From: Chloroflexota bacterium | GTDB taxonomy: Bacteria > Chloroflexota > Dehalococcoidia > UBA2247 > RBG-13-53-26 | Length of the DNA: 33,177 nt | Direction of reading: 5' to 3' | Assembly (NCBI GenBank): GCA_003551705.1 | Contig: PUNJ01000040.1 | Coordinates: 1 to 33,177, forward strand | The notes under the pieces: generated by a model | Told to the model about the DNA's origin: nothing | The model's input: the letters and a program-made list of their open reading frames with translations, nothing else | The model's database searches: none | Shown: one piece after another, positions 7,854 to 16,831 of the stretch | Layout: each line of letters begins with the position of its first letter | How positions within the stretch are numbered: position 1 is the first letter of the stretch | Translations under genes and position numbers: made by a program

Positions 7854-8657
7854 TCAACTGAGCAGGTACCCCCCATCCACGGGTATCACAGTACCGGTTA
7901 CGTAGTCTGCTGCTGGACTTGCCAGGAAGAGGACTACCTTGGCGATGTCATCCGGGAAGCCGGGTCTTCCCAGCGGTAGCCTGCGCACGAATTCATCCAT
8001 GAGCTCTTGGGTGGTCTTGCCGGCGGCTTCTCGAGCTATCCTCTCTTGTTCGACTCCCTTGGTCATGATACTACCTGGTGCTATCGCGTTGACAAGAATC
8101 TGGTAAGGGGCGAATTCCAGGGCCAGGTCTCTGGTCAGCATGACCACGCCTCCTTTGGAGGCGCCATAATGGGCTACCTCTACATGGGGATGCAGGCCGT
8201 CTATGGAGGCCAGGTTTATAATTCTGCCACCTTTAGCTTGCTTGATCATCTCTCTGGCGGCGGCCTGCGAATAGAAAAAGGTCCCTTTCAGGTTAATGCT
8301 GAGAACCTTGTCCCACAGCTTCTCCGTAGTATCCAAGGCCGGGCAAGTGGGATACACGCCTGCATTATTTACGAGTATGTCCAGGCTGCCGAAAGCCTTT
8401 GCTGTTGCTTCGATAGCCCTGTTGGCGTCTTCGACGCTGCTGGCATCTGCTCGTATAACCTGGGCCTTGCCACCCCTGGCCCGTATCTTTTCAATGGTCT
8501 TGGAGGCTTCGTCCAAGTCTATGTCAGCGATCATAACACTAGCTCCAGCTTCTGCCAGCCTGTAACAAATCGACCGGCCTATGCCCACAGCGCCGCCAGT
8601 GACTATAGCCCCCTTGCCGCCCAAGTCCAATAGTTCAGCATTGCTCTTTCTATCCAA
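7854..8657 (-). CDS. short-chain dehydrogenase/reductase, classical SDR (267 aa)
   Basis: A complete classical SDR. The Rossmann glycine motif TGGAVGIG is at residues 20-27, D45 after the second strand (IADIDLDE) suggests NAD(H) preference, NNAG is at 97-100, and the catalytic set is N122, S151, Y164, K168 (YGASK). A C-terminal DGGYLLS closes the fold. It should oxidise or reduce an alcohol/ketone; the substrate cannot be read from sequence. I start at TTG 8657 because GGGAGG lies a few bases upstream and residue 1 then falls at the usual distance before the first strand; the longer frame from 8729 is not SDR-like. A possible promoter is at 8762-8790. Confidence 0.9.
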   Translation of the reverse strand: MDRKSNAELLDLGGKGAIVTGGAVGIGRSICYRLAEAGASVMIADIDLDEASKTIEKIRARGGKAQVIRADASSVEDANRAIEATAKAFGSLDILVNNAGVYPTCPALDTTEKLWDKVLSINLKGTFFYSQAAAREMIKQAKGGRIINLASIDGLHPHVEVAHYGASKGGVVMLTRDLALEFAPYQILVNAIAPGSIMTKGVEQERIAREAAGKTTQELMDEFVRRLPLGRPGFPDDIAKVVLFLASPAADYVTGTVIPVDGGYLLS

Positions 8658-8761
8658 GGTTCCTCCCTTTCTTTTACTCGAAGAACAGCCTGTTATCCGT
8701 TCTTGCCGGCGGTAGCCGGACTCTTCCAAAACACCGGAAAGTCGGGTCCGAATCTTGACTG

Positions 8762-8790
8762 ATTATATTAAGAAATTCCGCCTTTTTAAA
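8762..8790 (-). promoter_or_regulatory. possible promoter for the SDR gene
   Basis: Reverse strand: perfect -10 TATAAT (8762-8767) with a 17-base spacer to a weak -35 TTTAAA (8785-8790), about 105 bases upstream of the SDR start. The -35 is poor, so this rests mainly on the -10 and its location. Confidence 0.35.
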
Positions 8791-8934
8791 GCCTGGTTCC
8801 TGCCGGGCCATGTTGGGTGCCTGCACCTGCTGGAATTCGGTAGAACCTCCATTGCCCGCCGGCACCGGCCCCCCTATGATCGATTTATCTTGCAAGCCCG
8901 TAATGGAGATGAGATCAGGAGAAAGTAGGTTCCT

Positions 8935-11900
8935 GTGATCTCCCACCGAACCAGGGGAGAATTCTTAACGGACGGAAGGACCACTGGCAGAGAAGCTTTC
9001 TGGAAGCCGGTGGGGCTTCTGGTCTTGCTTCTTTGCGTGCTCCTGGGGTCGATGGGTCTGTCCTCTGCCATGGCCGAGGCCTTGGACTGGGAACCTGCCT
9101 TCTGGAACCATGTTGTTGACTCCGAGGGGAGCACGGGGAAGTGGGCTTCCAGCAGCATCGATAGCGCCGGAAGGCCGGGCATAGCCTATTATGAGGCAGA
9201 AGAACAAGCACTGAAGTATGCTCGCTGGAACGGCAGCACCTGGGAGCTCAGTGTGGTTGCGGCAGGTATCGGCGAATGGGAGGATGTTGACCGGCTGTAC
9301 GTGTCTCTGGCCTACGGACCGGGTGATATGCCGGGCATTGCCTTTCATTCCAGTTTGGGGGACAGGAACAGGCTGGAGTATGCCTATTGGGAGGGCACTT
9401 CGTGGACTGTGGAAGTGGTGGATAGCGGAATTCAAACTGGGATAGGCACATATCCCTCCCTGGCTTTTGATCGTGAATCCCGTCCTTGCATCAGCTATCA
9501 CCATCCGGTAACGGGGCTCAAATATGCGGAGCGCACCGGAGACGCTATGGATGGCTGGCAAACTCAGATTGTGGACATGAGCGGCACGGGAGAATACACA
9601 TCCCTGGCCTTCGATAGTAAGGGAAAACCGGGGATCGCTTACCATGATCGAATCACGAGGTCTCTCAATTACGCTCACTGGTCAGGAGATAGCTGGGAAA
9701 CGAGTGCGGTGGAACTAGGTGGAAATGTGGGCCGGTATGCCTCTCTTGCTTATGGGCCCGGGGACATGCCGCATATTGCCTATTATGACGTCAACAACAC
9801 GGCTCTCAAATACGCCTATCATGACGGTGTCTGGCACACATCATGGGTGGATGGCATGACCTGGGGAGAGAAGGTGGGAGAATATGCCGGGTTGGCCTTG
9901 CAGTGGGATGACTCTTTGCCAGGTAATTCCTGCACTTGGACCATAGCCTACTATGACAGGGCTCGGGAGCGGGGCAAGGTAGCTATAAGGACGGACGGTG
10001 AACCCTGGACGTTTCAGGTTCTTGGTGCAACGGGCCGTTCGGGCGAATTCGTTTCTTTGGCTGCCCAAAATGCAACGGTGGGCATCAGCTATTTCGATCG
10101 GGATGAAACCTGTCTCAGGTTCGCGTTTCTGGACCAGGGCCCCCCGCAAGTATCGATAGATCCTGTTCCAGCCTTCATAAATCCGGATTTCATTATGACT
10201 GGTACATCGGGGGATGATTCAGGTGTAGACCGGGTGACCGTTACAATCAAGGATATGTCTGCCAACAAGTATTGGGACGGCAACGACTGGGACGCAACTG
10301 AAGTATGGTTGACGCCGTCAACTCATAGCCCGGACTGGAGTTGCTGGACCTTTGCCATGATCGGCATAGATTTCGCGGATGGCACTGAATACGTGGTCAA
10401 GGTTGTGGCCAAGGATGTAGTGGGCCGGGTTTCTGATACGGCTTATCAAGTCTTCGTTTTTGATGCGACCAGTCCGTTGGCGGCCATTGCAGACGCTGGT
10501 TACTTCACTGAGTCGCCGGTCGTACTGAATGGTACCTCTTCGGATACCCCGCCGGGAGCGGTTTACCAGGTACAGATCCAAATAATTGACCCGAGCACAG
10601 GGTCCTATTGGAACGGGGACGGTTGGCAGCCAGCCGGCGTATGGCACGAAGCTCGCGGGACATCTTCCTGGAGTTATGAAATTAACGCATCTACCTGGGC
10701 TGATGGCATATACATTGTTCGTGCCAGGTCTTTTGACTTGGCCGGTAATATTTCACCTGTTGTCCAAGCAGAGTTCGGTTACGATGCTACAGACCCTTGT
10801 CTTGTTCCGCAGGAAGTGCCTGAGTACGTAAGTTTCCTTGATGTTGTAAGCGGTACAGCTTCGGATGAAGCTGGCTTAGTCCGCATCGAGGCACAGGTTG
10901 AAGACAAGACTTCGATTCTCTTCTGGAACGGGGTTGGTTGGCAGGAAATGCCTGCCTGGTTGGAGGTAACGGGCACAGAATCGTGGAGTTTGGACACAAG
11001 TGAAGTGTTATGGATGGATGGATCCACCTATTCCATACGTTTCCGGGCTTGGGACGTCGCCGGGCGTTCCAGCGTGGAGGAGACATCCCCGTTTGTTTGG
11101 GACACAACTCCGCCTTGGGTCTCCCTGGACCCGATCCCAGACTATGTAAACCGGTTGACTGCCATAGGCGGATCGGCAGGCGATTTGGCTCCTGGGTTGC
11201 TCAACAGCGTGCAATTGCAAGTCGTTAAGGATGGTTACGCTTACTGGGATGGCGGTACATGGCAGGAAATGCCTGTCTGGAACGTCTTGCCGGGAACAGA
11301 AGCCTGGTGTTATGATTTGCCGGCTCTGGACAACGGCGAGTATACCATCAAAGCAGTATCCGTCGATGAGGCCGGAAACGTTTCCGTTCCAGCTCAGAGA
11401 AGTTTCGTTCTTGATAGCGGACTGCCCCTGGTTGCGGCAGACCCTCTTCCAGAGTGGACAAACTCCATACCTGTGGTGACAGGGACCGCCGCCGATGCTT
11501 ATCCGGGCCGGGTTTGCAGGGTGGAGGTCCAGCTGTTTCAGCATGATGGTGCCTATTGGGATGGCACCGGCTGGCAGTTCGAGCCCGTATGGTTGGAGAC
11601 TGCAGGAACCGAAACCTGGTCCCATGAACTGCCGGCCTTGGAGGATGGGACGTATTTCGTAAAAGTGCGGGCCATTGACAAGGCAGGCAACGTATCGGTG
11701 GAACAGTCCATGAGCTTCTTACTTGATCGAGTCCCGCCCAAAGTGTCTATTGGTCCTCTTGAGGGCTGGTTAACCTCCATTGCCGGCACTGCCCATGACT
11801 CCGGCAGTGGCCTGGAATCAGTGAGCATTGCAGTTATGGATATGGAGACGGGGCTGTTTTGGCATGGTCTCGATTGGAAGGAAGATCAGGCATGGCATTG

Positions 11901-14172
11901 TTGCGGCAGTCCTTTCTGGAGTTTTGATTCGTCCAGCGTTCCATGGGTAGGGGACCGCGAGTACATGATAATTGCCAGGGCGGTGGACAGGGCAGGCAAT
12001 TATTCGGCGGAAACTTGGGCGAACCTTGTACATGATGCGGTCATTCCATCGGTATCCATGCAGAGCATGGCTGGTTATTTGAATGATCTAACCTGTATTG
12101 AGGGTACGGCGACAGATGGTCCGGACGGCCAGCTGAGTAGGGTCGAAGTCCAGATAAGAAATGAGGTGGCCCTGGAATACTGGAATGGCAAGGCCTGGCA
12201 GGAGACGCTTGCCTGGGTGGAAGTTTCAGGTACAGAAAACTGGACCATGGTCATGCCTTATCTGGCGGATGCTCGGTACACTGTAATTGCCAGGTCGGTG
12301 GACAGGGCTGGCAATCTATCGGTTCTGGATTTCGTCACTTTCGTATTTGATACTATGGCGCCGGTCGTGAGCCTGGACCGGATACCGTTGTTTACCAGTG
12401 TGCCGCGACTTGCCGGTTCCGCGTACGACAGCGGCAGCGGCCTGGCAGGTATCCATATAATGGTGCAGGAATCGGGTACGGACAAATACTGGAATGGGGC
12501 ATCTTGGGAAGAAGGCCGGACTTGGCTCCCTGTTGACGGGCTTACGACCTGGCAATACGGGGCGGCGATGCCGGAGTGGAGAGACGGTCTGGAGTATACT
12601 CTCATTGCCAGGGCTGTGGATAGAGCGGGCAACCTGTCTGAAACCGGCGAGGCTGCATTCACTTACGATATAAGTCTGCCCACGGTCGAAATAGAGAGGC
12701 CCCCGAGCCTGGTAAATACCTTGACCTTGATAAGCGGAGAAGCTGCTGACGCAGGGCCCGGTCATGTGGACAGGGTAGAGATTCAAATTAAAAAGGTGGC
12801 GGAATCGCTCTGGTGGAGCGGGATGTCTTGGAAGAACGTGCCGGAGTGGGTCCAAGTATCTGGCAAGCATTCTTGGTCCTATGAAATGCCTCGCCTGGAC
12901 GATAATGAATACAGCGTAGTTGTCCGGGCCGTTGATGCTGCCGGGAACATATCTCCAGAAGACACTTACTGTTTTCGCATGCATACTGTTGCGCCGGATA
13001 TCACCATCAAGGCAATGCCGGATTTCCTGAGGACGCCTGTAGTTGTGCAAGGTACAGCTCAAGACGAATTGGGCATAGAGGCGGTGCAGGTCTGCATCGA
13101 GAACACCACGGGTGCTACTTTCTGGAACGGCTCCGGCTGGGTGGCTGAGGCGGTCTGGCTGGATGCTTTGGGGAATACCACCTGGTCGTACGCCTTGCCG
13201 GATATGTATGACGGACTACACACGGTGTACGCAAGGTCGGTGGACTTGGCCGGCAACTTCTCTGAAGCAAGCGAGCAAAGCTTCATATACAACACCAGTC
13301 CGCCAACGGGTTACGGGCCCGCCCAGCCAGTTGACGGAAGTGAACATGCGTCCATTCGCCCCTTGTTGTGTTCGACCATCGCCGTTAACCAGTTTGCCCG
13401 CTTTGCAGGTGGGATTGACGGTCCAGGTACGCGATACCGTTTTGAAATCGCCCTTGACCCGGACTTCACCATGTCGGTGCAGACGAGTAATTGGTTGGAC
13501 CGTGCTGAATGGGTGCCTTCAACGGTTCTAAAGGGTGACAAGTCGTATTTCTGGAGGGTCAAGGCAAGGGATGAAATGGGCAACGAGGGTCCGTGGTCCG
13601 AGAGCGCCGAGTTTCTCACAGCGCCTGTATTCCTTATATCGCCCCCGGGGGAGGCTGTAATAGAGGGGTTTTCCGGCGACATAAAGCTCACCGTTTCTGC
13701 GCTTAGTACGCTGGACAATGTGAAGATGGCTGTGGTCCATGTAGCTGGGGCTTCTCATGAAATTCCTTGCGTCTTTGCTCCTGCGTCTCGTAGTTTCGGA
13801 ATTGAGGGTTTCACTTCTTCGGGGAAGGCGCTCGATGAACTGGATACCACATTCAGGGTTGTTGTGCGTTATGGTGAGGCCGATCTGGTAGCGGCTGGTG
13901 ATGATGCCTCGCGTTTAAGGCTTGCCTATTGGGACCGCGCCCTGGGAAGATGGGAGGAGCTACCAACCAGGATTGATCAGCGAGACCGGACCCTGACGGC
14001 GACAGGGGCCCATCTTGGTGAATGGAGAATACTGGTGGGGCCGCCCAGAGAGGGCATGGCCGTGTGGGCGCTGGTAGTGATAATCTTGGATGGTGTGCTG
14101 GTGAGCATGGTGGCCGGCTTCATGGTCTGGCGGCAACTGGGTACTGTTAGAAAGACGCAGTATTCCGGGTAA
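8935..14172 (+). CDS. giant membrane-anchored surface protein, propeller plus ten Ig-like repeats (1745 aa)
   Basis: An N-terminal signal/anchor helix (~residues 24-47, GLLVLLLCVLLGSMGLSSAMA) leads into about seven ~45-residue repeats (residues ~60-400) with the pattern SLAY/F-x-G-x-P-x-IAYYD...LKYAxW, suggesting a seven-bladed beta-propeller. Ten tandem ~105-residue Ig-like repeats follow (403-1456), each with VSGTAxD, YWNGxxW, W...GTxxWSY, Y.V.ARAVDxAGNxS and F.xD motifs, then an FN3-like domain (~1457-1560), a C-terminal beta domain and a closing transmembrane helix (~1706-1730) with a short basic tail. The protein should be displayed outside the cell as a long stalk with a distal or proximal propeller; adhesion or ligand binding is inferred. 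The start is GTG 8935 with only a weak AGG upstream. Confidence 0.88.
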   Translation: MISHRTRGEFLTDGRTTGREAFWKPVGLLVLLLCVLLGSMGLSSAMAEALDWEPAFWNHVVDSEGSTGKWASSSIDSAGRPGIAYYEAEEQALKYARWNGSTWELSVVAAGIGEWEDVDRLYVSLAYGPGDMPGIAFHSSLGDRNRLEYAYWEGTSWTVEVVDSGIQTGIGTYPSLAFDRESRPCISYHHPVTGLKYAERTGDAMDGWQTQIVDMSGTGEYTSLAFDSKGKPGIAYHDRITRSLNYAHWSGDSWETSAVELGGNVGRYASLAYGPGDMPHIAYYDVNNTALKYAYHDGVWHTSWVDGMTWGEKVGEYAGLALQWDDSLPGNSCTWTIAYYDRARERGKVAIRTDGEPWTFQVLGATGRSGEFVSLAAQNATVGISYFDRDETCLRFAFLDQGPPQVSIDPVPAFINPDFIMTGTSGDDSGVDRVTVTIKDMSANKYWDGNDWDATEVWLTPSTHSPDWSCWTFAMIGIDFADGTEYVVKVVAKDVVGRVSDTAYQVFVFDATSPLAAIADAGYFTESPVVLNGTSSDTPPGAVYQVQIQIIDPSTGSYWNGDGWQPAGVWHEARGTSSWSYEINASTWADGIYIVRARSFDLAGNISPVVQAEFGYDATDPCLVPQEVPEYVSFLDVVSGTASDEAGLVRIEAQVEDKTSILFWNGVGWQEMPAWLEVTGTESWSLDTSEVLWMDGSTYSIRFRAWDVAGRSSVEETSPFVWDTTPPWVSLDPIPDYVNRLTAIGGSAGDLAPGLLNSVQLQVVKDGYAYWDGGTWQEMPVWNVLPGTEAWCYDLPALDNGEYTIKAVSVDEAGNVSVPAQRSFVLDSGLPLVAADPLPEWTNSIPVVTGTAADAYPGRVCRVEVQLFQHDGAYWDGTGWQFEPVWLETAGTETWSHELPALEDGTYFVKVRAIDKAGNVSVEQSMSFLLDRVPPKVSIGPLEGWLTSIAGTAHDSGSGLESVSIAVMDMETGLFWHGLDWKEDQAWHCCGSPFWSFDSSSVPWVGDREYMIIARAVDRAGNYSAETWANLVHDAVIPSVSMQSMAGYLNDLTCIEGTATDGPDGQLSRVEVQIRNEVALEYWNGKAWQETLAWVEVSGTENWTMVMPYLADARYTVIARSVDRAGNLSVLDFVTFVFDTMAPVVSLDRIPLFTSVPRLAGSAYDSGSGLAGIHIMVQESGTDKYWNGASWEEGRTWLPVDGLTTWQYGAAMPEWRDGLEYTLIARAVDRAGNLSETGEAAFTYDISLPTVEIERPPSLVNTLTLISGEAADAGPGHVDRVEIQIKKVAESLWWSGMSWKNVPEWVQVSGKHSWSYEMPRLDDNEYSVVVRAVDAAGNISPEDTYCFRMHTVAPDITIKAMPDFLRTPVVVQGTAQDELGIEAVQVCIENTTGATFWNGSGWVAEAVWLDALGNTTWSYALPDMYDGLHTVYARSVDLAGNFSEASEQSFIYNTSPPTGYGPAQPVDGSEHASIRPLLCSTIAVNQFARFAGGIDGPGTRYRFEIALDPDFTMSVQTSNWLDRAEWVPSTVLKGDKSYFWRVKARDEMGNEGPWSESAEFLTAPVFLISPPGEAVIEGFSGDIKLTVSALSTLDNVKMAVVHVAGASHEIPCVFAPASRSFGIEGFTSSGKALDELDTTFRVVVRYGEADLVAAGDDASRLRLAYWDRALGRWEELPTRIDQRDRTLTATGAHLGEWRILVGPPREGMAVWALVVIILDGVLVSMVAGFMVWRQLGTVRKTQYSG
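10141..13302 (+). repeat. ten tandem ~316-bp repeats encoding Ig-like domains
   Basis: Ten consecutive coding units, each ~105 codons, start at the Pro-x-V boundary. They share the landmarks YWNG/YWDG-x-x-W, W-x-x-x-x-G-T-x-x-W and D-x-AGN-x-S. They are clear at protein level but diverged at DNA level, so this is an old amplified domain array rather than a recent expansion. Confidence 0.85.
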
Positions 14173-14221
14173 AATCGATGCGGGCATTGACTTAGTGCTT
14201 GGAACCGGGACTTGGTCCTGT

Positions 14222-15721
14222 TTACCTGAGCCTGGTGACACGTATTCCGGTGGTTCCTCTTTGGCCTTGTTGCCCTGGCGGTCCCGGCGGCCCTTCAGGG
14301 CCTGGGTCACCCGGATCGCCTTTGGATCCCGGCGGCCCCTGTGGCAAAACGAGCGAGAAGACAGCCATGGCGGCCATTTCAACGCTTCTTGCGTTTATCC
14401 GGTAGTCACGTTGTTCTGTGTCAGGAATAGTGATGATGCATGAGAAAGCACCAGCCTCGTCAGTAATTGTGTGCAGGGGCACGGCAGGCACCTCGACGTC
14501 GTCTACCGTGATCTTGACAGCAGTCCCGCTCGGGAAACCACTGCCGGAGACGGTTGTAAACCCGGCGCCCTTGGCAGGTGATATGCATATAGCTGGTGAA
14601 ACTGTAAAGGTCTCTCTGGTGGAGAATGGAAAGGTGGTGATGTAATGAGGTCCGGCTCCTCCGTTAGGGACTCTTAGAAGACCTGCCACCCCATCCTGTG
14701 CTTCAGTGAGGCCGGCGTCGATCTCTTCACCGTCATAGAGAAGCCGGAATTCCTTCCTAGCGACGTTTGTCACCGTTATGCGGACTTCAGTCCCGACGGG
14801 GCCGCTGGAAGGCCAAATGGTCAAGGTCGGATGGAGAGCAGGAAAAGGTTCCGGTCCGCTTGTCTGCTGAGTCGTCTCGGCAGGGTCATCCAAGTCCTGT
14901 TCACAATCGGGCGTCTCGCTTACATTATCTTGCTGGGCCGGGTCTTCCAGGAAAGCCCTCTCCAGCAGCGGAGCAGGCGAGGATACGTGAAAGACGTGAT
15001 TGTCCGATTTAGGTATGGTGCTGATAGTGTGAGGTCCTGTTGGTGCTGGGGGTATAGAGAATGTTATGTGAAAATTGCCGCTTGTATTGGCTCTGGCGGA
15101 TGCCATCTCTCTGCCATCGAACCTCACCGTAACTTGCCTATGGGGGAATCCAGTGCCTCTTACTGTTAACTGGGTTCCCGGTATTGCAGAGTTCTCGCTA
15201 AGGGAGATTTGAGGTTGGACCTTGATGATGGAAGTGGTGGAAACTGGATCTGTAGTAACCTCATGTTCCCCCGACGTACAATGAGGAATAAGGAATTCAC
15301 CTGCAATAGACCTTGTTTCATCTGCCTTCAGCAGCAAGACTTCTTTAGCGTCCAACTTGATCGAAACATGACCCGGAGGAAAGTTGTTCCCCAGTACGCC
15401 TATTCTGGTCCCGACTGGCCCCATGCACGGTTCCAGACGAGTCTTTGGTACTACGGCGAGCATGGTTCCGCTTATGGTATTGGTGTCCAGTTCTTCGAGA
15501 AAAACATGGTAGGTGCCGCATTCTGTGGGAGGTATAACAAGGCTTTGGGAGAACTGAGTACCGTCTGCCTTTCCCCTCAATACAGGTTCCGAGGATACAT
15601 CATTCCAGTAAACGTTGTATGCTCCGTTTAGGGTTGTAAGAACACCGGACAGGACTATTGAGGAGCCGGCGGCAGCGGCCTTCGGGCTGATCGAAAGCGA
15701 GCAGACCATCTTGTCGTCCAT
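14222..15721 (-). CDS. IPT/TIG-type repeat protein with C-terminal collagen-like tail (499 aa)
   Basis: Several Ig-like IPT/TIG-type modules are visible through repeated GPVGT or PGTxxTVRGxGFP motifs (around residues 102-120, 183-200, 315-335 and 395-410) with following strands such as GxFxxxFxIPxxxxGxHxI. A low-complexity acidic Pro/Gln/Thr linker (~255-300) separates the halves. Residues 462-494 are eleven uninterrupted Gly-X-Y triplets ([16 protein letters not shown] and on), then VTRLR and stop, so the end is collagen-like and may trimerise. The start is ATG 15721 with GAGGTAAG upstream. I see no signal peptide or transmembrane helix, odd for such an architecture; non-classical export or a cytosolic role is open. 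It converges on the giant surface gene, 49 bases apart. Confidence 0.85.
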   Translation of the reverse strand: MDDKMVCSLSISPKAAAAGSSIVLSGVLTTLNGAYNVYWNDVSSEPVLRGKADGTQFSQSLVIPPTECGTYHVFLEELDTNTISGTMLAVVPKTRLEPCMGPVGTRIGVLGNNFPPGHVSIKLDAKEVLLLKADETRSIAGEFLIPHCTSGEHEVTTDPVSTTSIIKVQPQISLSENSAIPGTQLTVRGTGFPHRQVTVRFDGREMASARANTSGNFHITFSIPPAPTGPHTISTIPKSDNHVFHVSSPAPLLERAFLEDPAQQDNVSETPDCEQDLDDPAETTQQTSGPEPFPALHPTLTIWPSSGPVGTEVRITVTNVARKEFRLLYDGEEIDAGLTEAQDGVAGLLRVPNGGAGPHYITTFPFSTRETFTVSPAICISPAKGAGFTTVSGSGFPSGTAVKITVDDVEVPAVPLHTITDEAGAFSCIITIPDTEQRDYRINARSVEMAAMAVFSLVLPQGPPGSKGDPGDPGPEGPPGPPGQQGQRGTTGIRVTRLR

Positions 15722-15858
15722 TCTTACCTCACGAGTTCTATGTCAACCATGGTTGAGACGTGTTTCAAGTTAACACGTGAGAAGGAGGCATTGCCACGGT
15801 GTATGCTCCCACTTTAGTGCACCTGTTTCTGGAAGGCTGCACCCAGGCCAAATAGGAG

Positions 15859-15881
15859 CCGGGCCCAAGGAGCGGGCCCGG
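15859..15881. terminator. strong GC hairpin, likely terminator of the peroxiredoxin gene
   Basis: Perfect 8-bp inverted repeat CCGGGCCC / GGGCCCGG with a 7-base loop, ~90 bases beyond the peroxiredoxin stop on the reverse strand. The tract after the stem is moderately T-rich on the forward side (TTAGTTTGTT) and less so on the reverse, so efficiency by direction is uncertain. Confidence 0.6.
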
Positions 15882-15972
15882 TTAGTTTGTTCTGTATGGC
15901 TATATGAGTCCGTAGACCGGAGGTTTTGCCGGTACGCCTCGATTATGGCGCACAGTCCGGCTGCACCGGCTT

Positions 15973-16683
15973 CTAAGAAAATGCCATATCCGGCTTCCAG
16001 ACTTGCCAGACTTTGCCGACGAGATCGGGGCTGGGCTTGAGGGTGGGCTTGCCCGGCTGCCATCCGGAAGGTGTTGCTTCGCCTGTAGCACGAACATGCT
16101 GGAAGGCCTTAATCTGGCGAATGAATTCTCCGACATTGCGTCCAACGGGCGGCGTCAGTACTTCCATGGCTTGGATAACTCCATCGGGATCGATTATGAA
16201 GCGGCCTCGTACGTCAACGCCGGCTTCCTCATCGTAGACGCCGTAGACCGTACCGATACGTCCGCCGGCATCGGAGAGCATGGGAAAGGGTATGCCGCCG
16301 GGGACCATCTTGGAAAGTTCTTCTTCCTGCCATATTTTATGAGAGAAACGGCTGTCCAAGCTCATCGATAGCACCTGAACCCCGAGGGATTCGAGTTCGG
16401 CATGCTTGACGGCAACTGCCGACAATTCCGTCGGTCAGACGAAGGTGAAATCGCCGGGGTAGAAGCAGAGCACGACCCACTTCCCTCTGTAATCGGAGAG
16501 CTTGATGTTTTTGAAATTACCGTCCACGTAAGCCGCGGCTTCAAAGTCCGGGGCTGGTTTACCTATTCGGGCTATCATTTTGGTCGCCTCCTTCATGCTT
16601 TCCTCATCGTCGGCTGGCGGTCTTGCTGTCTCTGCGATTGGACCTTTGGATGGTTTGACGCATCCTTCTTGTTCTTCGGTCAT
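15973..16683 (-). CDS. selenocysteine-containing peroxiredoxin, in-frame TGA as Sec83 (236 aa)
   Basis: Two abutting frames join into one AhpC/TSA peroxiredoxin when the TGA at 16435-16437 is read as selenocysteine. The active site reads [12 protein letters not shown], exactly where the peroxidatic Cys sits in the family (PxxxTxxC). Downstream come [19 protein letters not shown], the conserved Arg region [11 protein letters not shown] and the family tail GWQPGKPT. It should reduce hydroperoxides. The normal resolving-Cys motif (VCP) is ATP (Thr204), and no Cys follows Sec83; only Cys8 and Cys73 remain, so reduction must use another thiol. The start is ATG 16683 with AAGGAG five bases upstream, and a leader of ~35 residues precedes the fold. 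Standard annotation would call two fragments or a pseudogene. sel genes are not in this window. Confidence 0.88.
16406..16425 (-). promoter_or_regulatory. SECIS-like hairpin for selenocysteine insertion
   Basis: Reverse strand, nine bases after the TGA: TTG-T-CGGC, apical loop AGTT, GCCG-T-CAA. This gives 7 Watson-Crick pairs with one T-T mismatch. The apical loop begins 17 bases after TGA and has G at its second position, consistent with the bacterial SECIS consensus as I know it (loop 16-37 nt from UGA, early loop G, short GC stem). An alternative 5-bp outer pairing (16408-16412 with 16428-16432) competes with it. Confidence 0.65.
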
Positions 16684-16733
16684 GTTTCTCCTTAATCCCA
16701 TTTGCCTGGATTCTCTGCGGGCAATCTTATCCT

Positions 16734-16739
16734 ATTATA
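16734..16739 (-). promoter_or_regulatory. -10 box of a probable peroxiredoxin promoter
   Basis: A perfect TATAAT on the reverse strand 51 bases before the peroxiredoxin ATG, giving a short leader of ~45 bases. No good -35 is found at 16-18 bases (CTGCTT at best), so an activator or extended contacts may be needed. Confidence 0.4.
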
Positions 16740-16796
16740 CCTAGAAATCAGGCAAGAAGCAGGCCCTAGCGAGAATCAGGACCATGAGCTTGTGAA

Positions 16797-16831
16797 AGAT
16801 TCCTTCGTCTGAGAATGTCGCCGAAGAATCT
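16797..16831. repeat. inverted repeat between divergent peroxiredoxin and substrate-binding genes
   Basis: Arms AGATTC-C-TTCG (16797-16807) and CGAAGAATCT (16822-16831) pair over 10 bp with one bulged C and a 14-base loop. The right arm touches TTGACA (16831-16836) on the forward strand. It could be an operator or an RNA hairpin; no -10 at the right distance from TTGACA is obvious. Confidence 0.4.

Noticed and set aside
8007-8633. Forward 208-codon ORF antisense to the SDR gene
   Set aside because: It lies fully within the SDR gene, lacks a ribosome site and shows no domain; it is a codon-usage shadow.
10141-13302. CRISPR or satellite-type DNA repeat
   Set aside because: The periodicity is ~316 bp and conserved mainly at protein level, with no short identical repeats or spacers.
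13960-14382. Reverse-strand 140-codon ORF across the 3' ends of the two surface genes
   Set aside because: It overlaps two well-supported genes, its composition is not protein-like, and no motif is present.
14199-14405. Forward-strand Gly/Pro-rich collagen-like ORF
   Set aside because: It is the complement of the real reverse-strand Gly-X-Y tail; GGN/CCN codons read Gly/Pro on both strands, and there is no ribosome site.
15973-16683. Peroxiredoxin as a nonsense-mutated pseudogene or two genes
   Set aside because: The TGA replaces exactly the catalytic Cys codon, the frame is otherwise intact with a good ribosome site, and a SECIS-like hairpin follows; random decay would not target this codon.
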